Shown here: positions 50,722 to 59,483 of the stretch, one piece after another
How positions within the stretch are numbered: position 1 is the stretch's first letter
Layout of the letters: every line of letters starts with the position of its first letter
DNA from: Streptomyces uncialis
GTDB taxonomy: Bacteria; Actinomycetota; Actinomycetes; Streptomycetales; Streptomycetaceae
Length of the DNA stretch: 64,000 nucleotides
NCBI RefSeq assembly: GCF_001905345.1
Contig: NZ_LFBV01000010.1
Coordinates: 1 to 64,000 of the forward strand
Reading direction: 5' to 3'
Notes under the pieces: model-generated
What the model was told of the DNA's origin: nothing
What the model saw: only the letters and a program-made list of their open reading frames with translations
The model's database searches: none
Made by a program: the position numbers and the translations under genes

Positions 50722-50770
50722 CAAGGAGCGTGCTTGACCCCGCCGCAGCGTCAACGTTTCTACTGGGGGC

Positions 50771-51736
50771 ATGCGAATCGGGGAACTCGCCTCCGTCGTG
50801 GGGGTCACCACACGCGCCATCCGCCACTACCACCAGCTGGGACTGCTCCCGGAACCCGGCCGCCGGGCCAACGGGTACCGCGCGTACGAGCTGCGGCACG
50901 CCGTCGTCCTCGCCCGCGTCCGGCGGCTCACCGAGCTGGGTCTCGGGCTGCCCGAGGTACGGGACGTGCTCGCGGACGACGCGGGCCGGGAGCTGGTCGA
51001 GGTACTGGCCGAACTCGACGAGGACCTGGCCCGGCAGGAGACAGCGCTGCGGCTGCGGAGGGAACGGGTGGGGGCGCTGCTGGCCGAGGCCCGTGCGGGC
51101 CGGGTGCCCGCCGAGGGCCCCGTCTCCCCGGAACTCACCGCGCTGCTGGCCGAACTGGAACGGAGCGCGCCCGCCGATCCCGGGTCACCGATGGCCGCGA
51201 AGGACCGCGAGACGCTGGCGCTGCTGGACGCGACGGTCGATCCCGCCGACCGGGAACGGCTGCTGTCCGCGCTCGGCAGCACGGTCGGGTCGCCGGACCA
51301 AGCGGCGCGGGCCCACCAGGTGTACGCGCTGCTGGACGCCCTGGCGGACGCCGACCCCGCCGACCCCCGGGTGGACGAGGCGGCCCGGGCCCTGGCCGCC
51401 CTGCTGCCCCGGGAGCTGACGGAGGCGGCCGCGGGGCTGCCGGACATGACGGGTGGCTCCGCCGGTACGCCGCCGGACGCGCCGAGGTCGTTCGTGTCGG
51501 CGCTGTTCGCGGACCTCGCGCCCGCGCAGTCGGAGGCGGTACGACGAGCCCTCGCCGGGCCGGGGGCGGGAGCGGTACGGGGAACCCTCACCGGCCCGGG
51601 GACGGGAGCGGTACAGCGGACCCTCACCGGCCCGGAAACGGAGGCGGAACAACAGGCCCCCGCGACCGGCGACGGACCCCGTACCCGTCCGGGACCCCGT
51701 ACCCGTCCAGGGCCCCGGAAGGCGGACGGGGGATGA
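50771..51736 (+). CDS. MerR family regulator with repeat-bearing C-terminus
   Basis: A 321-residue MerR-type regulator. The N-terminal part is MRIGELASVVGVTTRAIRHY, then HQLGLLPEPGRRANGYRAYE. A coiled coil (LDEDLARQETALRLRRERVG) is next, then a large helical domain that resembles ligand-binding domains of related actinobacterial regulators. The last 80 residues include three near repeats of a GPGTGAV unit. It is coupled by ATGA to the membrane gene at 51733. Confidence 0.88.
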   Translation: MRIGELASVVGVTTRAIRHYHQLGLLPEPGRRANGYRAYELRHAVVLARVRRLTELGLGLPEVRDVLADDAGRELVEVLAELDEDLARQETALRLRRERVGALLAEARAGRVPAEGPVSPELTALLAELERSAPADPGSPMAAKDRETLALLDATVDPADRERLLSALGSTVGSPDQAARAHQVYALLDALADADPADPRVDEAARALAALLPRELTEAAAGLPDMTGGSAGTPPDAPRSFVSALFADLAPAQSEAVRRALAGPGAGAVRGTLTGPGTGAVQRTLTGPETEAEQQAPATGDGPRTRPGPRTRPGPRKADGG

Positions 51737-52362
51737 CCGGGCACGGGGCGGCGGCCGGGACCCTGGGCCGGATCGTCCGCCATGAGGCACGGGCGATGCG
51801 GAGCCTCGCCCTGTGGGCGGCCCGGCGTACGCACGGCGTCGGCGTGGACGGGCAGGCGTTCGGCTACGCGCGGGGCCAGGCCGCGATGGTGTACGGCATC
51901 GCCTTCGCGTGCCTCGTCGAGACGGTGGGTATCTCCTATCTGCTGCGCGATCTGCCGGTGGCCCACGCCGTGATGCTGGTGCTCGACGTGTACACCCTGC
52001 TGACGATCCTGGCCCTCCAGTCCGCGGCCGTCACCCACCCCCACGTCCTGACCGGGCGGTCGCTCCGTATCCGCAGAGGCGTCACCGTCGACCTCCTCGT
52101 CCCCCTCGCGGACCTCACCGCCGTCCGCCGGGAACTGCGTACCTCACCGGACCGCCGGCCGGGCGAACTGACCCTGGACATCGGGGCGCTCACCAACGTC
52201 ACCGTGGAACTCGCCGCCCCGGTCACCCGGACCACCCTCCTCGGCCGGACGGAACGGATCACCACCATCCGGCTGTACGCGGAGGACCCCGACGCCCTGG
52301 CCCGCGAACTCCGCTCACGGCAGGCGGCCGGGCGAAAGGACGGCGACACGGTCGCGCGGTGA
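51733..52362 (+). CDS. integral membrane protein, function unknown
   Basis: A 209-residue protein with two hydrophobic helices (about 55-75 and 80-100) followed by a soluble beta-rich part (LRIRRGVTVDLLVPLADL, then TLDIGALTNVTVELAAPV). The layout is that of a small membrane protein with a PH-like cytoplasmic domain; no family is recognised. It is coupled to the MerR gene by a 4-bp overlap and is probably regulated by it. Confidence 0.75.
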   Translation: MTGHGAAAGTLGRIVRHEARAMRSLALWAARRTHGVGVDGQAFGYARGQAAMVYGIAFACLVETVGISYLLRDLPVAHAVMLVLDVYTLLTILALQSAAVTHPHVLTGRSLRIRRGVTVDLLVPLADLTAVRRELRTSPDRRPGELTLDIGALTNVTVELAAPVTRTTLLGRTERITTIRLYAEDPDALARELRSRQAAGRKDGDTVAR

Positions 52363-52469
52363 CGTGACCGCACGCGGCGGCGGACCCGGCCGGGACATGA
52401 ACGGCCGGGCCGGACCCCCTACCCTGGGGCGGGGGCCGGAGCCCCTCCCACGTGATGCTGGAGAACCTC

Positions 52470-53270
52470 GTGCTCGTGTTGCTGCCGCCGTCCGAAGGCA
52501 AGGCCCCCGCAGGCCGCGCCGCCCCCCTGAAGCCCGAGGGCCTGTCCCTGCCGGGCCTCGCCGCGGCCCGGACCGCCGTCCTCGACGAACTCGTCGAGCT
52601 GTGCCTCACCGACGAGGACGCCGCACGTACCGTCCTCGGCCTCAGCGAGGGCCAGCGCGCGGAGGTCACGAAGAACACCGCGCTGCGCACCGCGGGCGCC
52701 CGCCCGGCGGGCGAGCTGTACACGGGCGTGCTGTACGACGCGCTGGACCTCGCGTCCCTGGACCCCGCGGCCAAGCGCCGCGCGACCCGTTCCCTGCTGG
52801 TGTTCTCGGGTCTGTGGGGAGCCGTCCGCGTCAACGACCGCATCCCCCCGTACCGCTGCTCCATGGGCGTCAGGCTCCCGGGGCTGGGCGCGCTGGGCGC
52901 CTACTGGCGGCCGGTGATGGCGGAGGTCCTGCCGGAGGCGGCCGGCCGGGGTCTCGTCCTCGATCTGCGGTCGTCGGCGTACGCGGCGGCGTGGAAGCCG
53001 AAGGGTGAGGTGGCCACCCGGACGGCGACCGTGCGGGTGCTGCACGCGCAGCTGGTCGACGGGGTCGAGAAGCGGTCCGTGGTCAGCCACTTCAACAAGG
53101 CGACGAAGGGCCGGATCGTCCGGAGCCTGCTGTCGGCGGGGGCGGAGCCGAAGGGCCCTGCCGAGCTGGCCGACGCGCTGCGGGACCTCGGGTACACGGT
53201 CGAGGCGCAGCCGCCCGCCCGCGCCGGGACACCCTGGTCGCTGGACGTGATCGTCACCGAGATCCACTGA
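52470..53270 (+). CDS. yaaA: YaaA-family peroxide stress protein
   Basis: A 266-residue YaaA/DUF328 protein. The family opening is LVLLPPSEGKA, followed by VYTGVLY-type strand (ELYTGVLYDALDLASL), LVFSGLWGAVRVNDRIPPYR and VSHFNKATKGRIVRSLL. In E. coli YaaA limits iron and protects from peroxide. The GTG at 52470 fits the family N-terminus and has GGAGAA upstream; the frame is open to 52452. It is followed by KDPG aldolase. Confidence 0.93.
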   Translation: MLVLLPPSEGKAPAGRAAPLKPEGLSLPGLAAARTAVLDELVELCLTDEDAARTVLGLSEGQRAEVTKNTALRTAGARPAGELYTGVLYDALDLASLDPAAKRRATRSLLVFSGLWGAVRVNDRIPPYRCSMGVRLPGLGALGAYWRPVMAEVLPEAAGRGLVLDLRSSAYAAAWKPKGEVATRTATVRVLHAQLVDGVEKRSVVSHFNKATKGRIVRSLLSAGAEPKGPAELADALRDLGYTVEAQPPARAGTPWSLDVIVTEIH

Positions 53271-53341
53271 CCACCCCTCTCGCGTTGCACACTCCGCAAC
53301 ACGCTTTGCGCATGCTGCCGAGCTGACGGCAGGATGACCGT

Positions 53342-53989
53342 ATGACTTCCTCGCAGCCCGCCGCGCCGCACCCCGCCACCTCCGTCCTGGACCTCGCCCC
53401 GGTCGTCCCGGTGGTCGTCGTCCAGGACGCGGCCGACGCGGTGCCGCTCGCGCGGGCCCTGGTGGCGGGCGGACTGCCCGCGATCGAGGTGACCCTGCGG
53501 ACGCCCGCCGCCCTGGACGCCATCCGCGCGATCGCCGCGGAGGTGCCCGGGGCCGTGGTCGGCGCGGGCACCGTGATCTCGGCGGACCAGGTCGGACAGG
53601 TCGTGGACGCGGGGGCGCGGTTCCTGGTGAGCCCCGGGTGGACCGGGCGGCTGCTGGACGCGATGCGCGGGTCGGGGGTGCCGTTCCTGCCGGGGGTCTC
53701 CACGACCTCGGAGGTCGTGGCCCTGCTGGAACAGGGTGTCACCGACATGAAGTTCTTCCCGGCCGAGGCCGCGGGCGGCACGCCGTACCTCAAGTCCCTG
53801 GCCGGACCGCTCCCCCAGGCCCGGTTCTGCCCGACCGGCGGCGTCACGGCCGCCTCCGCGCCCTCCTATCTGGCGCTGCCGAACGTCGCCTGCGTGGGCG
53901 GCTCCTGGATGCTCCCCGCGTCCGCGATCGCCGCCCGGGACTGGGAGCGGGTCCGCTCCCTCGCGGCCGAGGCCGCCGCCCTCGGCTGA
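53342..53989 (+). CDS. eda: KDPG/KHG aldolase
   Basis: A 215-residue Entner-Doudoroff aldolase that cleaves 2-keto-3-deoxy-6-phosphogluconate to pyruvate and glyceraldehyde-3-phosphate. The conserved blocks are PAIEVTLRTPAALDAI (Glu catalytic), VGAGTVISADQVGQ, FLVSPGWT, and MKFFPAEAAGG, in which Lys forms the Schiff base. The end has FCPTGGVTAASAPSYLALPN. ATG 53342. No other pathway gene is close. Confidence 0.92.
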   Translation: MTSSQPAAPHPATSVLDLAPVVPVVVVQDAADAVPLARALVAGGLPAIEVTLRTPAALDAIRAIAAEVPGAVVGAGTVISADQVGQVVDAGARFLVSPGWTGRLLDAMRGSGVPFLPGVSTTSEVVALLEQGVTDMKFFPAEAAGGTPYLKSLAGPLPQARFCPTGGVTAASAPSYLALPNVACVGGSWMLPASAIAARDWERVRSLAAEAAALG

Positions 53990-54027
53990 CCCCGGCGCGG
54001 CGCCGTCCTGAGGGCGGCCCCGAATCC

Positions 54028-54065
54028 AGGTGCGCGAAGATCACCGATCTGCGAAAGTCGCACCT
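54028..54065. promoter_or_regulatory. nested inverted repeats before the GNAT gene
   Basis: AGGTGCG (54028-54034) and CGCACCT (54059-54065) flank AGATCACCGATCT (54038-54050). They end two bases before the GTG start, so they could form an operator or a hairpin over the ribosome site. Confidence 0.45.
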
Positions 54066-54066
54066 C

Positions 54067-54552
54067 GTGAACACCGATGACCTCGTCCTGCGCCGCGCGG
54101 AACCCTCCGACGCGACCGCCCTCGCCGAGCTGTGGCTGCGCTCCTTCACCGCCGCGCTGCCGACCGTGCGCCGCGCGCACAGCGACGACGCGGTGCGGGA
54201 GTGGTTCACGTACGTTCTCGTGCCGGGGCACGAGACCTGGGCCGCGCTCGCGGGTGACGGCTTCGTCGGGCTGCTGGTGCTCGGTGACACGGAGATCGAC
54301 CAGCTGTACCTCGATCCGCCGTGGCGCGGCCGGGGCGTGGGCGACCGGCTGGTGGCGCTGGCCAAGGAACGGCGGCCCGGTGGCCTGGACCTGTGGACGT
54401 TCCAGGTCAACGAACCGGCCCGGCGCTTCTACGAACGCCACGGCTTCCACGCGGCCGAGCTCACCGACGGACGGCGCAACGAGGAACGCGAACCGGACGT
54501 CCGGTACACCTGGCGCCCCTCGGGCCACCCGAGGCCGGGGGACGACACCTGA
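54067..54552 (+). CDS. GNAT family N-acetyltransferase
   Basis: A 161-residue acetyltransferase. The acetyl-CoA loop is LDPPWRGRGVGDRLVALA (Q/RxxGxG type), preceded by the strand EIDQLYL and followed by NEPARRFYERHGFHA. The GTG at 54067 has no clear Shine-Dalgarno and lies directly after a set of inverted repeats. Substrate unknown. The frame continues past several residues of low complexity and ends before the hexamer repeat. Confidence 0.88.
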   Translation: MNTDDLVLRRAEPSDATALAELWLRSFTAALPTVRRAHSDDAVREWFTYVLVPGHETWAALAGDGFVGLLVLGDTEIDQLYLDPPWRGRGVGDRLVALAKERRPGGLDLWTFQVNEPARRFYERHGFHAAELTDGRRNEEREPDVRYTWRPSGHPRPGDDT

Positions 54553-54576
54553 ACCGCACCGGGCGCCACCGCCCCG

Positions 54577-54630
54577 GCACCCGCACCCGCACCCGCACCC
54601 GCACCCGCACCCGCACCCGCACCCGCACCC
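54577..54630. repeat. tandem GCACCC hexamer array
   Basis: Nine exact copies of GCACCC lie between the convergent GNAT and TetR genes. It is a simple repeat that is likely to vary in length between strains. Confidence 0.95.
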
Positions 54631-54656
54631 GGCCCGATCGATCCGAACGGCAGGCC

Positions 54657-55331
54657 CTAAACCGCACCGGGCGGCGTCGGCTCGGGCGGCAGCGCCGCGG
54701 GTGACAGCAGTTCCCGGCCGAGGGCACCGGCCCACCACTCCTCCACCCGCCCGGGGCTCCAGCCGCGTTCGGCGGTGAGGGTGCCGTAGACGTCGATGTT
54801 GCAGATCGCCGCGTAGACGTCGACGGCGGCCGGGATGTCCAGTCCGGCCCGCAGGACCGCCGGGGCCCAGGTCGAGAAGACCCGTACCCGGGTCCCGTCG
54901 CCTCCCTCACGGCCCTCGCGGTAGGCCGCCGCCAGCTCCGGCTCGGTGCGGCCCGCCTCCCGCAGCAGCGCGATCACATCACCGGCCCGCTCGAACAGCC
55001 GCCGGTCGTACCCCGCCATCGCCGCGAGCTGCCGCGCGGGCGTGGCGCCCGGCGCGGTCAGTTCCGCGAGCAGCGGGGCCGCGTCCGCCGACAGATCGGC
55101 CGCGTCGGCCAGCGCGCGGGTCAGCCCCGCCTTGTTCCCGTACGTCGCGTAGACGGTCGGTACGGACACCCCCGCCTCGCGCGCCACCTCCCGCACCGTC
55201 GTCGCCGCCCACCCCTGGGCGAGGAAGAGCCGCCGGGCGGCGTGGGCGATGTCGGCCCGGGTCTCCCGCGCCTGGGCCGCCCGCCGCAGCGAGTCGTACG
55301 GACGCCTGGCCGGGTTCGTGTCCGGATGCAC
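54657..55331 (-). CDS. TetR family regulator
   Basis: A 224-residue TetR-type regulator with a helix-turn-helix WAATTVREVAREAGVSVPTV followed by YATYGNKAGLTRAL. The C-terminal domain is helical. It is divergent from the membrane protein gene at 55369, with 37 bp between the two starts, so one operator probably controls both. GTG start. Confidence 0.88.
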   Translation of the reverse strand: MHPDTNPARRPYDSLRRAAQARETRADIAHAARRLFLAQGWAATTVREVAREAGVSVPTVYATYGNKAGLTRALADAADLSADAAPLLAELTAPGATPARQLAAMAGYDRRLFERAGDVIALLREAGRTEPELAAAYREGREGGDGTRVRVFSTWAPAVLRAGLDIPAAVDVYAAICNIDVYGTLTAERGWSPGRVEEWWAGALGRELLSPAALPPEPTPPGAV

Positions 55332-55368
55332 GGTCCCTCTTTCGCTTTACGGTGCTTATATTGAATAC

Positions 55369-56067
55369 ATGACGCACAAAGATTTAACGCATACGTCCCC
55401 CGACCCGGCCCGGATCGGGGGCTTCGCCGCGATCGGGTTCGCCGTCGCGATCGTCCTGGGCAATGTGATCATGGTCCCGGCGGGGCTGCCGTCCACCGGC
55501 TCCCCGCTGGATGAGGTCACCGCGTTCTTCGGTACGGAGTCCGGTGCCGTCGGCGTCGGTTCCGCGGTGGCTCCGGCCGCGTGGGTGCTGGCCACGGTGT
55601 TCGGCGCGGGGGCCCTCGCCGTGCTGCGGCGTTCCGGACGGGAGGACGCGCGGATGTGGGCGGCGGCCGGGTTCGCGGGGCTGCTGCTCCAGAACGGCGC
55701 GTTCTCGGGGGTCGTCGCGATCCGGTTGGCGCTCGCGTCGACCGGGGCGGAGGGCGGGCCCGCCACGGAGGCCCTCTGGGCGCTGCACGACGCGTTGTTC
55801 ACCCTCAACGGGGCGTTTCTGGCGCTCGCCCTGACCGGGATGTCCGTCGCCGGGCGGCGGGCCGGGGTGATCCGGCGGTGGCACGGGGCGGCGGGCGGGC
55901 TCGCGGCCGTTCTGCTGTTCGGCTCGGCGAGCCTGGCGGCGGTGGTCACGGACGGCCCCGGGCCGCTGGGGCTGCTGGGGCTGGGCGGCTGGCTGATCTG
56001 GGTCCTGTGGACCGTCACGTACGGCTTCGCCCTCCTCCGGTCGACCCGCCTCCCCGCGCGCCCCTAG
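55369..56067 (+). CDS. seven-helix membrane protein, TetR-adjacent
   Basis: A 232-residue membrane protein with about seven hydrophobic segments, starting near residue 17 (GGFAAIGFAVAIVLGNVIMV). No family recognised; the pattern LALASTGAEGGPATEALWAL and the Gly-rich last helix are typical of DUF4386-like proteins, which is only a suggestion. No Shine-Dalgarno is seen before the ATG, so a leaderless mRNA is possible. Probably regulated by the divergent TetR. Confidence 0.75.
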   Translation: MTHKDLTHTSPDPARIGGFAAIGFAVAIVLGNVIMVPAGLPSTGSPLDEVTAFFGTESGAVGVGSAVAPAAWVLATVFGAGALAVLRRSGREDARMWAAAGFAGLLLQNGAFSGVVAIRLALASTGAEGGPATEALWALHDALFTLNGAFLALALTGMSVAGRRAGVIRRWHGAAGGLAAVLLFGSASLAAVVTDGPGPLGLLGLGGWLIWVLWTVTYGFALLRSTRLPARP

Positions 56068-56197
56068 GTGCACTTGTCCCTGTGCGGGCTGCCCGGCCTG
56101 CCCGCACAGGGTGCGCGCTCCCGTGCGCGAAGGGGTGAGAACCCGGGGGCGCGAGCGGGGGCGAGCCGCACGGGTCCCCGGGTGAAGGCCCAGGGGC

Positions 56198-57607
56198 CTA
56201 GCGCAGGTGTGCCGTCTCGTTGAACAGCCGGACACTCGCGTTGCCGTCCTTGAAGTACGCGACGGCCGACAGCGCCGCCGCGGACAGCTCCATCCGGAAC
56301 ATCGACCTGGCGGGCGCCCCGAGGGCGAGCCGCACCAGCGTCTTGACCGGCGTGACATGCGTGACCAGCAGCACCGTACGACCCGCGTACTCCTCGACGA
56401 GCCGGTCCCGGGCCCGCGCGACGCGTTCCGTGACCTCGGTGAAGCTCTCGCCGCCCCCGGTGGGCCGCGCGTCCTCGGAGTCGAGCCACGCGGTCAGGTC
56501 GTCGGGATACCGCTCCCGTACCTGGCCGAAGGTCAGCCCCTCCCAGGCGCCGAAGTGGGTCTCGCGCAGTTCGTCGTCCACGCGCACATCGAGCCCGAGC
56601 CGGTCCGCGGCGGCCTGCGCGGTCTCGCGGCAGCGCTTCAGCGGCGAGGACACGATCGCCTGGACCGTGCCCCGCGCGGCGAGCGCGCCCGCGGTGAGCA
56701 CCGCCTGCGCCCGTCCCACCTCCGACAGCGACGGGTCGGTGCCCCCGCTGCCGGAGAACGCCTTGGACGGGGTCAGCGGCGTCTCACCGTGCCGCAGCAG
56801 CACGAAGGTCGTGGGCGGCCCCATGTCGGCGGACGCACCCCATCCGGCGGCGGGCGCCTTCGCGGCGGACACGGCGAGGTTCCGGGCGGCCCGCAGATCG
56901 GCCCGCGCCTTGGTCTCGGCGGCCGAGGCCCCGGAACCGGCGGCCGGGACACCGGAGGCGGACGAGGCCCCCGGATCGGCGGAGCCGCCGGACTCCGACG
57001 GCTCCGGCGCGGTACCGGTGGTACGGCGGCCACCGGCGGAGGCGAGGGCCGCACGGGCCTTCGCCGCACCGGCCGCCGCGTCCCCGGGCTCCCTGAGCTC
57101 TCCGGGTTCCCCGTACTCGCCCACGGGGCCCGGCGAGGAGCGCCCGTCCAGGTCGGCCGTCGAATCCGCGGCCGACCACTGCTCGCCCCGCTTGCCCGCG
57201 TCCATCGCCTCGTTCGCGAGGCGGTCGGCGTGCTTGTTCCGCTCACGCGGGATCCACTGGTACGTCACCCGGCCCGGCGGGTAGACCGCCGCGGCCTGAG
57301 CGGCGAGGGGCTTCATGTCCGGGTGCTTGATCTTCCAGCGGCCCGACATCTGCTCGACGACCAGCTTGGAGTCCATCCGGACCCGCACCGGCACCCCGGG
57401 GTCGAGGGCGTGGGCGGCCCGCAGCCCCGCGATCAGACCCCGGTACTCGGCGACGTTGTTCGTCGCGACACCGATGTACTCGGCGGCCTCGGCGAGGGTC
57501 CCGCCGGTGGCGGCGTCGAGCACGACGGCACCGTAACCCGCGGGGCCCGGGTTGCCCCGGGAACCGCCGTCGGCCTCGACCACGAACTCCCGTACGGAGG
57601 ACGGCAC
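56198..57607 (-). CDS. RNase HI-acid phosphatase fusion
   Basis: A 469-residue bifunctional protein known from actinobacteria (Rv2228c-like). The N-terminal RNase HI domain (about 1-140) has VEADGGSRGNPG, NVAEYRGLIAGL and RMDSKLVVEQM, giving the catalytic acidic set. An Ala/Gly-rich linker follows. The C-terminal phosphoglycerate-mutase-like phosphatase (265-469) has LLRHGETPLTPSK, SSPLKRCRETAQ and LLVTHVTPVKTL. It removes RNA from RNA-DNA hybrids and hydrolyses small phosphate esters (alpha-ribazole phosphatase-like). The neighbour is a zinc ribbon gene 12 bp upstream. Confidence 0.93.
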   Translation of the reverse strand: MPSSVREFVVEADGGSRGNPGPAGYGAVVLDAATGGTLAEAAEYIGVATNNVAEYRGLIAGLRAAHALDPGVPVRVRMDSKLVVEQMSGRWKIKHPDMKPLAAQAAAVYPPGRVTYQWIPRERNKHADRLANEAMDAGKRGEQWSAADSTADLDGRSSPGPVGEYGEPGELREPGDAAAGAAKARAALASAGGRRTTGTAPEPSESGGSADPGASSASGVPAAGSGASAAETKARADLRAARNLAVSAAKAPAAGWGASADMGPPTTFVLLRHGETPLTPSKAFSGSGGTDPSLSEVGRAQAVLTAGALAARGTVQAIVSSPLKRCRETAQAAADRLGLDVRVDDELRETHFGAWEGLTFGQVRERYPDDLTAWLDSEDARPTGGGESFTEVTERVARARDRLVEEYAGRTVLLVTHVTPVKTLVRLALGAPARSMFRMELSAAALSAVAYFKDGNASVRLFNETAHLR

Positions 57608-57618
57608 GGACGCTTCCC

Positions 57619-58362
57619 CTACAGGCCGGACTCGGAGGTGCGCACCAGGATGCGGCGGCAGTTCTCGCAGCGGATGACGGTACCCGGCGCGGCGGCCCGT
57701 ACCTCGTTCACCTCGGTGATGTTCAGCTCCAGCCGGCAGCCCTCGCAGCGGCGCTGGAAGAGCCGGGCCGCGCCGATACCGCCCTGCTGCGCGCGGAGCT
57801 TGTCGTACAGCTTGAGGAGGTCCTCGGGGATCGTCGCGGCGATCAGCCCGCGGTCCTTGGTGGCCGAGGCGGCCTCGGCGTCGAGTTCACCGGCGGCCTT
57901 GTCCCGGCGCGCGACGGCCTCGTCGGTACGGGTCTGCACGGAGGTGACCCGGCCGGTCAGCTCGCCGACCCGCTCCTGCGCGGACTCCCGGCGCTCCATG
58001 ACCTCCAGGACGATGTCCTCCAGGTCGCCCTGGCGCTTGGCGAGCGAGGTGAGCTCGCGCTGGAGGTTCTCCAGGTCCCTGGAGCTGGACACGGACCCGG
58101 AGTCGAGACGCTGCTGGTCGCGGGTGGCGCGCTGGCGCACCTGGTCGACGTCCTGTTCGGCCTTGGTCTGCTCGCGGGCGCAGTCGCTCTCCTCGGTCTG
58201 CGCGGCGACCAGCAGATCACGGAGCTGGGCGAGGTCCTTGGCCAGCGACTCGATCTCGGCGTGCTCGGGCAGCGACCGGTGCTTGTGGGCGAGCTGCTGG
58301 AGCTTCACGTCCAGTGCCTGGACATCGAGGAGGCGGAGCTGGTCGGCGGGCGCGGCGTTCAG
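57619..58362 (-). CDS. coiled-coil zinc ribbon protein
   Basis: A 247-residue protein with long helical coiled coils (about 10-150; HAEIESLAKDLAQLRDLLVA) and a C-terminal zinc ribbon with two Cys pairs: RRCEGCRLELNITEV and IRCENCRRILVRT. Such C4-type proteins are conserved beside Nif3 and RNase H in actinobacteria, but their role is not known. The start is probably CTG at 58362, overlapping the Nif3 stop (CTGA); this gives the family start LNAAPADQLRLLDVQ. Confidence 0.85.
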   Translation of the reverse strand: MNAAPADQLRLLDVQALDVKLQQLAHKHRSLPEHAEIESLAKDLAQLRDLLVAAQTEESDCAREQTKAEQDVDQVRQRATRDQQRLDSGSVSSSRDLENLQRELTSLAKRQGDLEDIVLEVMERRESAQERVGELTGRVTSVQTRTDEAVARRDKAAGELDAEAASATKDRGLIAATIPEDLLKLYDKLRAQQGGIGAARLFQRRCEGCRLELNITEVNEVRAAAPGTVIRCENCRRILVRTSESGL

Positions 58363-59225
58363 TTGGGGGCTCCAAGGTCGTTGGTGGTGGCCAGTTGCGG
58401 TACGGACGCCGCGTGGATGGTCCAGGGGTCGGTGACGGTCCGGGACACGTGGGTACGCAGTCCCCAGCCGTGCCGTTCCGAGAGGGCGTCGAGCTGGGCG
58501 GCGGCCAGCTCGCACCAGGGCCACTCGGTGGCCCAGTGCGCGGCGTCGAGCAGCGCGAGGGGACTGTGCTCGCGGGCCTCGGACACCGGGTGGTGGCGGA
58601 GGTCCGCGGTGAGGAACGCGTCGACGCCCGCGGCGCGGACGTCGTCGAAGAGGCTGTCGCCGGAACCGCCGCTGACGGCGACCGTGCGGACGAGCGCGTC
58701 GGGGTCGCCCGCGACCCGGACGCCCTGCGCGGTGGCGGGCAGCCGCTCCGCGGCGCGGGCGGCGAACTCGCGGACGGTCAGCGGGTGGTCCAGCGCGCAG
58801 ATCCGGCCGATGCCGCGGCGGCCCGCCGGGTCGGTGGGGTCGGGCACCAGCGGACCGGTGACCCGCAGGTCCAGGGCTCCGGCGAGGGCGTCGGAGACCC
58901 CGGGGTCGGCGCGGTCGGCGTTGGTGTGGGCGACGAGCAGCGCCACGTCGTTCTTGATCAGGGTGTGGACGACCCGGCCCTTGAAGTGCGAGGCCGCGAC
59001 GGTCGTCGTCCCGCGCAGATACAGCGGATGGTGGGTGACGAGGAGGTCGGCGCCGAGCCGTACGGCCTCGTCGGCGATCTCCTGGACGGGGTCCACGGCG
59101 AACAGCACCCGGCGGACCTCGGCGTCGGGGTCGCCGCACACGGGACCGACCGCGTCCCATCCCTCGGCCCGCTCGGGGGGCCAGAGGGCGTCGAGCGCGG
59201 CGATGACTTCAGACAGGCGGGGCAC
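58359..59225 (-). CDS. Nif3-like dinuclear metal protein
   Basis: A 288-residue Nif3/YbgI-family protein. Metal ligands are in LVTHHPLYLRGTT, VALLVAHTNADRADPG, and HWATEWPWCELAA near the C-terminus. The centre has VAVSGGSGDSLFDDVRAAG. The fold binds two metals and may have GTP cyclohydrolase-like chemistry; the true substrate is not established. The GTG start is at 59225. It is the first gene of the Nif3-zinc ribbon-RNase H operon. Confidence 0.92.
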   Translation of the reverse strand: MPRLSEVIAALDALWPPERAEGWDAVGPVCGDPDAEVRRVLFAVDPVQEIADEAVRLGADLLVTHHPLYLRGTTTVAASHFKGRVVHTLIKNDVALLVAHTNADRADPGVSDALAGALDLRVTGPLVPDPTDPAGRRGIGRICALDHPLTVREFAARAAERLPATAQGVRVAGDPDALVRTVAVSGGSGDSLFDDVRAAGVDAFLTADLRHHPVSEAREHSPLALLDAAHWATEWPWCELAAAQLDALSERHGWGLRTHVSRTVTDPWTIHAASVPQLATTNDLGAPN

Positions 59226-59483
59226 GGGGCAAGGCTACCTGGCCCAGGCACTCCGCCGGACGGCCGACGACCGGGGCTCCCGCGACGGCCCGACGGCGGC
59301 CGCGGCCCGCCCCGGTCGCACCCGCCCGGGTACCCCGCCGGACCCGGGGCGGGCCGCTCAGCACAGAAGAAACGGCTCTAACGGGCGAACCGCCCAAGGG
59401 ACACCCTTTGGGGTGAAAGGCGGGCGCCGCGTGCCACGCCCGTGCGTACGAAAACTACCTTCGTCGCCGGAGGTGACCGAACC

